A stretch of DNA of 64,000 nt from an uncultured Christensenellaceae bacterium (GTDB lineage: Bacteria > Bacillota > Clostridia > Christensenellales > Borkfalkiaceae). Within the stretch, counting starts at the first letter, position 1. Every line of letters begins with the position of its first letter. The notes under the pieces are model-generated. The model was not told the origin of the DNA. It saw nothing but the letters and a program-made list of their open reading frames with translations, and made no database searches. The position numbers were made by a program, and so were the translations under genes. This document shows positions 50,815 through 58,794 of the stretch, piece after piece. The stretch spans positions 1-64,000 of the forward strand of contig CAJULB010000001.1 of NCBI GenBank assembly GCA_910587005.1, given 5' to 3'.

Positions 50815-51942
50815 TTACGCCATAATCTCTTTTCTGTTTTTTACGATTTTATTCAGAATTTCCGCCGCCTGCAAAATTTCCTCTTCCGTATTGTCCGCGC
50901 AGAAGCTCAACCTCAAAATTCCGTCTGCAAGGCTTTCGCTCACACCGCACGCAAGAATCGTCCTTGAAAACCGCTTCTTTTCGTTGGAAGCGCAAGCCGA
51001 ACCCGTACCGATTATCAAACCGTTATCATTCGCCTCGTGCAAAACAGTTTCACCGCGAAGTCCGTCCGCGCCGACGGTAAGAATATACGGCGAGCAGTTT
51101 TCACCCGAAATTTTTGTAAAAAGCGATTTATCAAGCCTATCCCAAAGCAGTTTGTTCAGCTTTTCAACCATTGCAAAATTTTCTTTAATTCTCGCGTACT
51201 TTTTAACCGCCGTGTATTCGAAATTCTTTATCCCGAAAACGTTTTCTGTTCCGCTTCTCAGTCCGTTTTCCTGACCGCCGCCGTAAATATACGGTTTTAT
51301 TATAAGATTTTTACGCTTAATAAGCGCCCCGCAACCCTTAATTCCGCCTATTTTGTGCGCGCTTACCGTGTACATATCGATATCGGAAGTAAGTTTAAAC
51401 GGAATTTTTCCGTAAGCCTGCACTCCGTCGGAATGAAAAAGCGCGTATTTGTTTTTCTTTTTTACTGCCGAAGCAAGCTTTTTAATGTCGTTGACCGCGC
51501 CCGTTTCATTGCTGACGTGGATAACCGAAACCAGCGAAGTTTTTTCGTCCACAAGACTTAAAAGGCTGTCCTCGTTAACGCTTCCGTCCGAATTAAGGTC
51601 GGCAAAACGCACTTCAAAACCGCGCTGTTTCAGCTCGTTCACACATGAAAAAATTGCGGAATGTTCGCCCGAAGTAGTTACGACGTTCCCGCGCTTTGCC
51701 CCGCCGAAAATTGCCGTGTTGTCGGCTTCTGTTCCGCACGAGGTAAAAATCAAATCGAAACGCTCTCCGTCGGCAATTGTTTCAAGGATATTTTTGCGGG
51801 CTTCTCGCAAAGCCTGTTGAACGCTATACCCTTCCGCATACAGCGCGGAAGGGTTAAAATAGTTTTCATTTAAAAATTTTTCGGCTTTTTTCAAACATTC
51901 CTTATCGGGTTTTGTAGTCGCCGCATTATCAAGATAAATCAT
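50815..51942 (-). CDS. iscS: Cysteine desulfurase (IscS/NifS family)
   Basis: A 375-residue PLP enzyme taking sulfur from cysteine. Signatures are IYLDNAATT, the PLP lysine in VSAHKIGG and the active-site Cys in TGSACASNEKKRFS. ATG 51942 follows the carB fusion stop by one base; the alternative TTG lies inside that gene. The immediate link to thiI indicates that it serves tRNA thiolation (inference). Confidence 0.94.
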   Translation of the reverse strand: MIYLDNAATTKPDKECLKKAEKFLNENYFNPSALYAEGYSVQQALREARKNILETIADGERFDLIFTSCGTEADNTAIFGGAKRGNVVTTSGEHSAIFSCVNELKQRGFEVRFADLNSDGSVNEDSLLSLVDEKTSLVSVIHVSNETGAVNDIKKLASAVKKKNKYALFHSDGVQAYGKIPFKLTSDIDMYTVSAHKIGGIKGCGALIKRKNLIIKPYIYGGGQENGLRSGTENVFGIKNFEYTAVKKYARIKENFAMVEKLNKLLWDRLDKSLFTKISGENCSPYILTVGADGLRGETVLHEANDNGLIIGTGSACASNEKKRFSRTILACGVSESLADGILRLSFCADNTEEEILQAAEILNKIVKNRKEIMA

Positions 51943-51943
51943 T

Positions 51944-54900
51944 TTAAATTTCAATAGAGCCTTTAAAGGAAAGCTTTACGCTACCGTCAAGGTGAACGTC
52001 TCCGTCCTTTTCATATCTTACGAACAAGTCGCCGCCCTTTAATTTGACCGTCACAACTTCATCGTATTTGCAAAGTCCGTTTGCCGCCGAAACAATCGCG
52101 GTTGCCGCCGCCGCCGTTCCGCACGACAGCGTTTCGCCGTTTTCTTTTTCCCATACGCGCATTTTTACGGTCAGATTATTTACAACTCTTGCAACTTCTA
52201 CAAACGTACCCTGCGGAAATAAATTCGCTTCGGTTACGGCTTGCCCCAACGCGTCCAAATCTATTTCGTCCACGTTATCGCAGAAAATCACGCAATGCGG
52301 GTTGCCTACGTTTACAAGCGTTGCATTGTATTCTTTTCCGCCGAAGTTCACCCTTTTATGTTCGTTTTCAATAATCGGCTTGCCGAGATTTACCGAAACC
52401 GAGCTTGCCTTGCCGTTAAATGAAATAAGCGAAAGATTTTTAACGCCGCGGCAGGTTTCAACGGTAGTTTCCTCGCCCGCCAGACCGTTATCGAACAGAT
52501 ATTTCGCCACTCCGCGCAAGGGGTTAGCCGCCATGCCACCGTCGCTTCCGTTACGGTTGAATACGCGCATTTTGGCGTCCGCAACGTCAGATTTTTCAAT
52601 CATAACCACTCCGTCCGCGCCGATTGCAAAATGCCTGTCAGACAAGTTTATCGCAATGGATTCCGGGCAGGTGATTTCACCGTTCATATTGTTGAAGAAA
52701 ATATAATCATTTCCGCAACTGTGTATTTTGGAAAATTCAAGCTTTAATTTTTCTTTACGCAGATTGTTTATATCCACAAGCTCGGTATTAAACTGGGTAT
52801 ACCGCCCCGCAATGCAGTCCGCAAGCGCATTTGTGGTATCAAGCGAGGTCAAAACGGTAATTCCCAGCAAAATTGCGTGGTGGTGCAAGCTTATATAGTT
52901 GGAAATGGACTCCACGTCCGTTTTACCCGTATAAACTATATAGTCGATTTTGCCCTCGTCCATCAAGCGGAAAATTTCCTCATTGGAAGAAAGCCTTGCA
53001 ACGTCGGTACATTCAAGACCTACGCTTCTTATAACGTTTGCCGTGCCCTTGGTTGCGTAAAGCTTAAGCCCCAAATCGGCAAACTTTTTGACTATGTTTA
53101 CAATTTCAAACTTATCCTGGTCGTTAATGGTGAAGTAAATTCCCGAAGGCTTATGCTTTGTAGGCTGGTTCATATTGAAGCCAGCAGAAACCAGTCCTTT
53201 ATACAGAGCTTCTTCTATTGTTTTACCGATACCCAAAACCTCGCCCGTGGACTTCATTTCGGGGCCCAACTGCGAGTTGACGTCGTTCAGCTTTTCAAAC
53301 GAGAATACGGGAACCTTAACTGCAACGTACGGTGAATTAGGGTAAAGCCCCGTGCCGTAGCCGAGTTTTTTAAGCTTTGCGCCGGTCAATATTTTGGTAG
53401 CCAAATCAACCATAGGCACGCCTGTAACCTTGGAAATATACGGAATTGTTCTTGACGCTCTCGGGTTTACCTCTATAACGTACAGCTCGTTGCGGTAAAT
53501 AAGATACTGAATGTTAATAAGCCCCTTTGTCTTTAATGAAATTGCAAGCTTTGTGGAAATATCTACCACTTTTTTAAGCATTGCGTCGCTTAAATTATAC
53601 GGCGGATAAACCGCGATAGAATCACCGCTGTGCACTCCCGCACGCTCGATATGCTGCATAATTCCGGGGATAAGAACGTCTATACCGTCGGAAATCGCGT
53701 CAACCTCCAACTCCGTACCCATCAAATACTTGTCGCAAAGCACGGGGTTTTCAATCTTCTGAGCAAGAATTACGTCCATATATCTTTCGATATCGTTCTG
53801 CGTGAAGGCTATGGTCATATTCTGACCGCCGATTACGTACGAGGGGCGCAAAAGCACGGGATAGCCAAGCTTCTCCGCGGCTTTAACCGCATCTTCCTTG
53901 CTCATAACAGTCAAACCTTTGGGGCGGGCAATTCCGAACTGCTCCAAAAGCTCGTCAAAACGCTCTCTGTCCTCGGCAAGGTCAACGCTGTCTGCGGGCG
54001 TGCCGAGTATGCGTATTCCCTTTTTGTCGAGATAACCGCAAAGCTTAATCGCGGTCTGTCCGCCGAACGTAATTACGCAACCGTAAGGCTTTTCAATATC
54101 TATTACGTTCTGCACGTCCTCGGGGGTAAGCGCCTCGAAATACAGTCTGTCCGCAGTATCAAAGTCGGTTGAAACTGTTTCGGGGTTGTTGTTAATAATT
54201 ATAACTTCATAACCCAGCCGTTTAAGCGCCCACACGCAATGTACGGACGAGTAATCGAATTCGATACCCTGTCCTATTCTTATAGGTCCCGAGCCGATAA
54301 CAATTATACGCTTTTTATTGCTTTTTGCAACAAACGGTTTGGCTTCGTCATGCTCTTTTTCGTCATAAGCAGAATAAAAATACGGCGTTTGAGCGGAAAA
54401 TTCCGCACCGCAGGTATCAACCATTTTGAAAACCGCGTTTCTGTGCGCGGGCAGTTTATTGCCCGAAAGTTTTTCAAGCTCCTTATCGGGATAGCCCAGC
54501 TTTTTACCGCGGAGGTACTGCTCTTTATTAATCTGCGTTCCGCTTATTTCTTTCTCGAAATCGGCAAGATTTTTAAGCTTGTTTAAAAACCATTCGTCTA
54601 TTTTTGTAATACTGTAAATTTCGTCAACGGAAACTCCGCGCTTTATCGCCTGATAAACTACGAAAAGCCGCTCGTCCGTCAAATCGTAAAGTCTTTCGTG
54701 AATTTCCTCGTCCGAAAGCTCCGCCATTTTGGGCAGGTTGAGCGTTCCAGCGGATATTTCCGCACCGCGCACCGCTTTCATTATAGCCGTTTCGAAGTTA
54801 GTGCCTATCGCCATAACCTCGCCCGTTGCTTTCATTCTTGTGCCGAGATTGCGCTTTGCGTACAAAAATTTATCAAACGGCCATTTGGGAAGCTTGACAA

Positions 54901-55960
54901 CAACGTAGTCGAGCGTAGGCTCGAAGCACGCGTAGGTTTTGCCCGTGACGTCATTTTTTATTTCGTCAAGCGTATAGCCGAGCGCGATTTTCGTTGCAAC
55001 CTTTGCAATCGGATAGCCCGTTGCCTTTGAAGCGAGCGCGGACGAACGCGAAACTCTGGGATTGACTTCTATAACAGAATATTCGAAAGAATCGGGGTTA
55101 AGCGCAAACTGGCAGTTGCAGCCGCCTTCGATTTTCAGCTCGCTTATAATATCAAGCGAAGCCGTTCTCAGCATCTGATACTCTTTATCGGAAAGGGTTA
55201 CGGCGGGCGCGATTACTATGGAATCGCCCGTGTGTATGCCGACGGGGTCGAAGTTTTCCATAGAGCAGACGGTTAAAACGTTTCCCGCACCGTCGCGCAG
55301 TACTTCGAACTCGATTTCTTTCCAACCGCCTATGTATTTTTCAATCAAAACCTGCGTGATAGGCGAAAGCATTAAACCGTTATGGGAAATGAGTTTAAGC
55401 TCTTCCTCATCCTTTGCCACGCCGCCGCCCGCTCCGCCGAGAGTGTACGCGGGACGCACTATTACGGGATAGCCGATTTTGCCGGCTATTTCAAGACATT
55501 CTTCAACTGTGTAAGCTATGTCCGAGGGAACTACGGGCTGATTGATTTTTTCCATAGTTTCCTTGAACAGCTCTCTGTCCTCGGCGCGGTCAATGGATTC
55601 CAAATTAACGCCTATAAGCTTGACGCCGTACTCGTCCAGAAAACCGCTTTTTGCAAGCTGACAGCCGAGCGTAAGCCCCGTCTGCCCGCCGAGCGAAGCC
55701 AAAAGACTGTCGGGGCGCTCTTTGATAATAATTCGCTTTAACGTATCGACCGTAAGCGGTTCAAGATATATTTCGTCCGCAAGCGCCTTGTCGGTCATTA
55801 TAGTTGCGGGGTTGGAGTTGCACAAAACCACGTTAATGCCCGCGTCTTTTAAAACTCGGCACGCCTGCGCGCCCGCATAGTCGAATTCGGCGGCTTGTCC
55901 TATTACGATAGGCCCCGAGCCGATAACAAGTACTTTTTTAATGTCTTCCCTCTTAGGCAT
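51944..55960 (-). CDS. carB: CarB (carbamoyl-phosphate synthase large subunit) fused to a DapF-like domain
   Basis: A 1338-residue protein. Residues 1 to about 1062 are complete CarB. Two ATP-grasp halves each start with an IGSGPI(V/R)IGQ motif, and a C-terminal regulatory (MGS-like) domain follows. CarB makes carbamoyl phosphate with CarA for pyrimidines and arginine. From about 1073 a DapF fold follows in frame (HSCGNDY, FNRNGS, NVGNPHCV, NGETLSCGTA). The second catalytic Cys is kept (Cys1280). The first (the MCGNGxRC motif) reads MAANPLRG, with Ala1144 in place of Cys. Normal diaminopimelate epimerisation is therefore unlikely. The start overlaps carA by eight bases. Confidence 0.94.
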   Translation of the reverse strand: MPKREDIKKVLVIGSGPIVIGQAAEFDYAGAQACRVLKDAGINVVLCNSNPATIMTDKALADEIYLEPLTVDTLKRIIIKERPDSLLASLGGQTGLTLGCQLAKSGFLDEYGVKLIGVNLESIDRAEDRELFKETMEKINQPVVPSDIAYTVEECLEIAGKIGYPVIVRPAYTLGGAGGGVAKDEEELKLISHNGLMLSPITQVLIEKYIGGWKEIEFEVLRDGAGNVLTVCSMENFDPVGIHTGDSIVIAPAVTLSDKEYQMLRTASLDIISELKIEGGCNCQFALNPDSFEYSVIEVNPRVSRSSALASKATGYPIAKVATKIALGYTLDEIKNDVTGKTYACFEPTLDYVVVKLPKWPFDKFLYAKRNLGTRMKATGEVMAIGTNFETAIMKAVRGAEISAGTLNLPKMAELSDEEIHERLYDLTDERLFVVYQAIKRGVSVDEIYSITKIDEWFLNKLKNLADFEKEISGTQINKEQYLRGKKLGYPDKELEKLSGNKLPAHRNAVFKMVDTCGAEFSAQTPYFYSAYDEKEHDEAKPFVAKSNKKRIIVIGSGPIRIGQGIEFDYSSVHCVWALKRLGYEVIIINNNPETVSTDFDTADRLYFEALTPEDVQNVIDIEKPYGCVITFGGQTAIKLCGYLDKKGIRILGTPADSVDLAEDRERFDELLEQFGIARPKGLTVMSKEDAVKAAEKLGYPVLLRPSYVIGGQNMTIAFTQNDIERYMDVILAQKIENPVLCDKYLMGTELEVDAISDGIDVLIPGIMQHIERAGVHSGDSIAVYPPYNLSDAMLKKVVDISTKLAISLKTKGLINIQYLIYRNELYVIEVNPRASRTIPYISKVTGVPMVDLATKILTGAKLKKLGYGTGLYPNSPYVAVKVPVFSFEKLNDVNSQLGPEMKSTGEVLGIGKTIEEALYKGLVSAGFNMNQPTKHKPSGIYFTINDQDKFEIVNIVKKFADLGLKLYATKGTANVIRSVGLECTDVARLSSNEEIFRLMDEGKIDYIVYTGKTDVESISNYISLHHHAILLGITVLTSLDTTNALADCIAGRYTQFNTELVDINNLRKEKLKLEFSKIHSCGNDYIFFNNMNGEITCPESIAINLSDRHFAIGADGVVMIEKSDVADAKMRVFNRNGSDGGMAANPLRGVAKYLFDNGLAGEETTVETCRGVKNLSLISFNGKASSVSVNLGKPIIENEHKRVNFGGKEYNATLVNVGNPHCVIFCDNVDEIDLDALGQAVTEANLFPQGTFVEVARVVNNLTVKMRVWEKENGETLSCGTAAAATAIVSAANGLCKYDEVVTVKLKGGDLFVRYEKDGDVHLDGSVKLSFKGSIEI

Positions 55961-57026
55961 TGCGCTTGCCCTCCTTCATATTGCTTATAAATTTATCGAA
56001 AAGGAACGATGCGTCCTGCGGACCGCCGCAGGCTTCGGGGTGGAACTGCACCGTATACGCGTTAAGCTCGGGATAGTCGAAGCCCTCGCACGTTCCGTCG
56101 TTTGCGTTCACATAACTTAACTTGCCGACCTTTTGCAGACTTGAAGAAATAACCTCGTATCCGTGGTTCTGGCTGGATATATAAACCCTGCCCGTTTCAA
56201 GATTTTTAACTGGCTGGTTTGCTCCTCTGTGGCCGTATTTCATTTTCTTCGTCTTTCCGCCCATTGCAAGCGCAAACAGCTGATGCCCCAGGCAAATGCC
56301 GAAAACGGGAAGCTTACCCGCAAGTTTTTTGATGTTTTCGATTATTTCGGTGTTTTCCGCAGGGTCGCCGGGGCCGTTTGTAAGCATAAGTCCGTCGGGG
56401 TTAAGCGCTAAAATCTGCTCGGCAGTGTAAAATGAAGGCACTTTTATGCAATAACAGCCGCGTTTTACAAGCTCGCGCGTAATATTGTCCTTTGCGCCGA
56501 AGTCCCACACAACCGTTCTAAGTCCGTCGGGACTGCCGAAATATTCAACGTCCTTGCAAGTAACGCTTTTAACCGCGTTTTTTATGAAATACGAGTAAAC
56601 TCCGCTTAACTCCTGCAACGGTTTAGCGGTAATCGCGGCGTTCATAACCCCGGCTTCGCGCACTATTTTAGTAAGCTCGCGCGTGTCTATGCCGTAAAGC
56701 CCGACAATGCCGTTTTCTTTTAGATATTCGTCCAAAGTTTTTTCACATCTGAAATTTGAGGGCGCATCGCACTTTTCACGCACAATATAAGCCGAAACCC
56801 AAGGCTTTTTGCTTTCAAAATCGGGAGTAATTCCGTAATTGCCTATAAGCGGAAAGGTTTGCGTTACAATCTGTCCGAAATAGCTGGGGTCGGTCAGCGT
56901 TTCAACATAACCGGTCATGCCGGTTGTAAAAACAAGCTCTCCCGTAACTTCACCGTCGGCGCCGAAGCGGTAACCTTGAAACTGTTTGCCGTTTTGAAGC
57001 GTTAAATAAACTTTACCGTCTTTCAT
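55953..57026 (-). CDS. carA: Carbamoyl-phosphate synthase small subunit
   Basis: A 357-residue glutamine amidotransferase that supplies ammonia to CarB. The class I triad is seen in GICLGHQLFALAMGG (Cys) and VQFHPEACGGP (His, Glu). I chose ATG 57026, the start that matches CarA (MKDGKVYLTLQNG), with AAGGGA upstream. The longer frame extends through the upstream terminator. Expression is probably regulated by the leader at 57069-57201. Confidence 0.95.
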   Translation of the reverse strand: MKDGKVYLTLQNGKQFQGYRFGADGEVTGELVFTTGMTGYVETLTDPSYFGQIVTQTFPLIGNYGITPDFESKKPWVSAYIVREKCDAPSNFRCEKTLDEYLKENGIVGLYGIDTRELTKIVREAGVMNAAITAKPLQELSGVYSYFIKNAVKSVTCKDVEYFGSPDGLRTVVWDFGAKDNITRELVKRGCYCIKVPSFYTAEQILALNPDGLMLTNGPGDPAENTEIIENIKKLAGKLPVFGICLGHQLFALAMGGKTKKMKYGHRGANQPVKNLETGRVYISSQNHGYEVISSSLQKVGKLSYVNANDGTCEGFDYPELNAYTVQFHPEACGGPQDASFLFDKFISNMKEGKRNA

Positions 57027-57068
57027 TTTGCTTTTCCCTTTTAAAAATTTTATCAAAGCTAAAATAAA

Positions 57069-57093
57069 GACTGATTTAAAAAATAAATCAGTC
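57069..57093 (-). terminator. Attenuator-like terminator upstream of carA
   Basis: A perfect 10-bp stem (GACTGATTTA / TAAATCAGTC) with a five-base loop is followed by TTTATTTT on the minus strand. It lies 43 bases before carA. The stop codon of the 37-residue leader ORF is inside the stem, so a translating ribosome would cover it. Confidence 0.75.
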
Positions 57094-57201
57094 AATAAAT
57101 AAACTATTTAAAAAACGAAGATTATCGGCGGTTGAAACATAACCGTCTGTCAAAAAAATAAACGTATCTTTTTTTGCCGTACTCTCAAAATATGTCTTCA
57201 T
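57088..57201 (-). CDS. 37-residue leader peptide of the car operon (putative)
   Basis: The ATG at 57201 has AAGG nine bases upstream, just after a strong promoter. The frame runs 37 codons to a TGA in the terminator stem. The peptide starts MKTYFESTAKKDTFIFLTDG and is not rich in arginine. U-rich codons (TTTATTTTTTT) precede the terminator. This resembles the E. coli pyrBI leader, where coupling of translation to UTP-limited transcription prevents termination. Control by pyrimidine level is inferred. Confidence 0.6.
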   Translation of the reverse strand: MKTYFESTAKKDTFIFLTDGYVSTADNLRFLNSLFID

Positions 57202-57218
57202 CTTTGTTAACCTTATAA

Positions 57219-57247
57219 ATTATATTATATCGTTTTGCGTAAGTCAA
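57219..57247 (-). promoter_or_regulatory. car operon promoter
   Basis: TTGACT, 17 bp and TATAAT on the minus strand, about 20 bases before the leader ORF. Confidence 0.8.
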
Positions 57248-57261
57248 GCAAAAATCCGCAA

Positions 57262-57900
57262 TTAATAAAGCGTTGTCAAAAAATCAAAGTTTTTCAAAGA
57301 CTTGCGCCTTTCCTTATAGTCGGGCATAATTTCACCGACAAGACGCCAAAACGCGTTGGAATGGTTATGGCAAATCGTGTGGCAAAGCTCGTGAATAATA
57401 ACGTAATCCTGCAAATTCTGCGGAAGCATAAACAATTTATAGTTGAAAATCAAATTATTCTGCGCGTCGCAGCAACCCCACCGTCCCGTATAATTTTTAA
57501 CCGAAATATCCGCGTGGCACAGCTTAGACTGCCTTGCCAAAGCTTCAACACGCTCTTTAAAGTCCGTGAAAAAGCTTTTTATATACAGCTTGCAAATATC
57601 GTTTTTGCACTTGACATAAACGGCGTCTGCGCAAACTTCATTTTTGTTGTCGAATACAAGCGGAAATTTTTCACCATTAACATAAATACTTTTCAGTTCG
57701 ATAACATCGTCGTTAACGGCAAGCTTGTGCGAATTCTGCAATACGACTTTTTCTATCCAGTCGGCTTTGCTGTCAAGGAATTTTTCAATTTCTCCGGGGC
57801 GTACGCTCCACCCGCACCGCACCGTTATTTTATTTTCGGCAGAAATTGATACCGCAATGCTATTTCGCGCCGAACGCACCACGCTGTACTTATAAATCAC
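57262..57900 (-). CDS. YgjP-like metallopeptidase (DUF45, SprT-related)
   Basis: A 212-residue protein with HELCHTICHNHSNAFW, giving the zinc-binding HExxH and a third His, followed by a conserved Tyr-Lys-Glu region. The N-terminal half is beta-rich (VRCGWSVRPGEIEKFL). YgjP-like members are predicted zinc peptidases of unknown substrate. It overlaps the thioesterase gene by 11 bases, so the pair is one unit. Confidence 0.87.
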   Translation of the reverse strand: MIYKYSVVRSARNSIAVSISAENKITVRCGWSVRPGEIEKFLDSKADWIEKVVLQNSHKLAVNDDVIELKSIYVNGEKFPLVFDNKNEVCADAVYVKCKNDICKLYIKSFFTDFKERVEALARQSKLCHADISVKNYTGRWGCCDAQNNLIFNYKLFMLPQNLQDYVIIHELCHTICHNHSNAFWRLVGEIMPDYKERRKSLKNFDFLTTLY

Positions 57901-58630
57901 CGAATTCCGCCCTCATCTGAATTCTCGTTTCGCCGTTTACTTTTCCTTCGACTATGTAAGAACCGTCCGAATTTTGTCTGAACAACTCCAAAACCTCGTT
58001 TTCCTTGCACTGTTTAACGTAAGTAATCTGCACTTTTCTAACGAACTTACCGCGCAGCTCCTCAACTGAAAATACGTCCATAAGAAAATCGGCGTACTTA
58101 GTGTTGTTAACATGAAAATAGTGGTCGTAATCGGAATATTTCAAAAGTCTGGTATTTCTTGCCCCGCCGCACTCTGCAAGGTTAGCCGAAGGAATTTTCC
58201 AGCTGTTGAATTCAACCGCGCGTTCGGTATTGTAACCGTCAAAAAATCCGTCCGCAAAATATTTTTCTATGGGCATAAACGAAAAATTGTTTAAATCCAC
58301 CATGCACCAGCGCGCGCTCACAACGCCGATTTTTTCATCATTGACGTAAAGCTCGAAATCGCGCAAAAATATTAAATGCTTAGGCTTTAACGGCCAGGTA
58401 TGCACTTCCAGCACTTCACCTATTTTTGCGGGACGGTCAAGCTGTACATACCAGTTTGCAAGTATGAATCCGACATTATCGCCTTTAATATCGTCATAAC
58501 CGAAACCAAGCTCGTCCGCAGACAAACAAGCCGATTCCTGCAAAATACCCAATAGCGCAGAAAGCTTTAAATTATCGAAAGCGTCCGCATCGGTATATCT
58601 CAATTCGTATTTTTTTATGTGTCTGTACAT
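57890..58630 (-). CDS. Acyl-ACP thioesterase (FatA-like)
   Basis: A 246-residue double-hotdog enzyme that releases fatty acids from acyl carrier protein. The N-terminal hotdog has YELRYTDADAFDNLKL. The second has the motif YFHVNNTKYADFLMD, with the catalytic Asn and nearby residues. The start ATG has GCGAGG upstream and a promoter directly before it. In anaerobic Bacillota such enzymes are thought to tune chain length or free fatty acids. Confidence 0.9.
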   Translation of the reverse strand: MYRHIKKYELRYTDADAFDNLKLSALLGILQESACLSADELGFGYDDIKGDNVGFILANWYVQLDRPAKIGEVLEVHTWPLKPKHLIFLRDFELYVNDEKIGVVSARWCMVDLNNFSFMPIEKYFADGFFDGYNTERAVEFNSWKIPSANLAECGGARNTRLLKYSDYDHYFHVNNTKYADFLMDVFSVEELRGKFVRKVQITYVKQCKENEVLELFRQNSDGSYIVEGKVNGETRIQMRAEFGDL

Positions 58631-58648
58631 ATTAACCTCGCTTTGCGT

Positions 58649-58677
58649 ATTTTAGCACTATTTATGTAAAAAGTCCA
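58649..58677 (-). promoter_or_regulatory. Thioesterase-ygjP promoter
   Basis: TGGACT, 17 bp and TAAAAT on the minus strand, ending 18 bases before the thioesterase ATG. Confidence 0.6.
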
Positions 58678-58694
58678 TAATTTTATCAAAAAAC

Positions 58695-58720
58695 ACGCGA
58701 TTATGTGTGACATAGTACTT
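58695..58720. repeat. Dispersed palindromic repeat, copy B (intergenic)
   Basis: GATTATGTGTGACATAGTAC differs from copy A by one base and shares the same ACGC left flank. It lies between the divergent thioesterase and PadR promoters. Confidence 0.7.
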
Positions 58721-58737
58721 TTTATATTGTGAAAATA

Positions 58738-58766
58738 TTGACATAATTTGTCCTTTATGGTAAAAT
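58738..58766 (+). promoter_or_regulatory. PadR gene promoter
   Basis: TTGACA, 17 bp and TAAAAT, ending 28 bases before the GTG start. Confidence 0.75.
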
Positions 58767-58794
58767 AAAGTCAAATTACGGAGGATAAAACAAG

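Noticed and set aside
57027..57095. N-terminal extension of CarA
   Set aside because: The extension runs through the terminator hairpin and does not match the CarA start.
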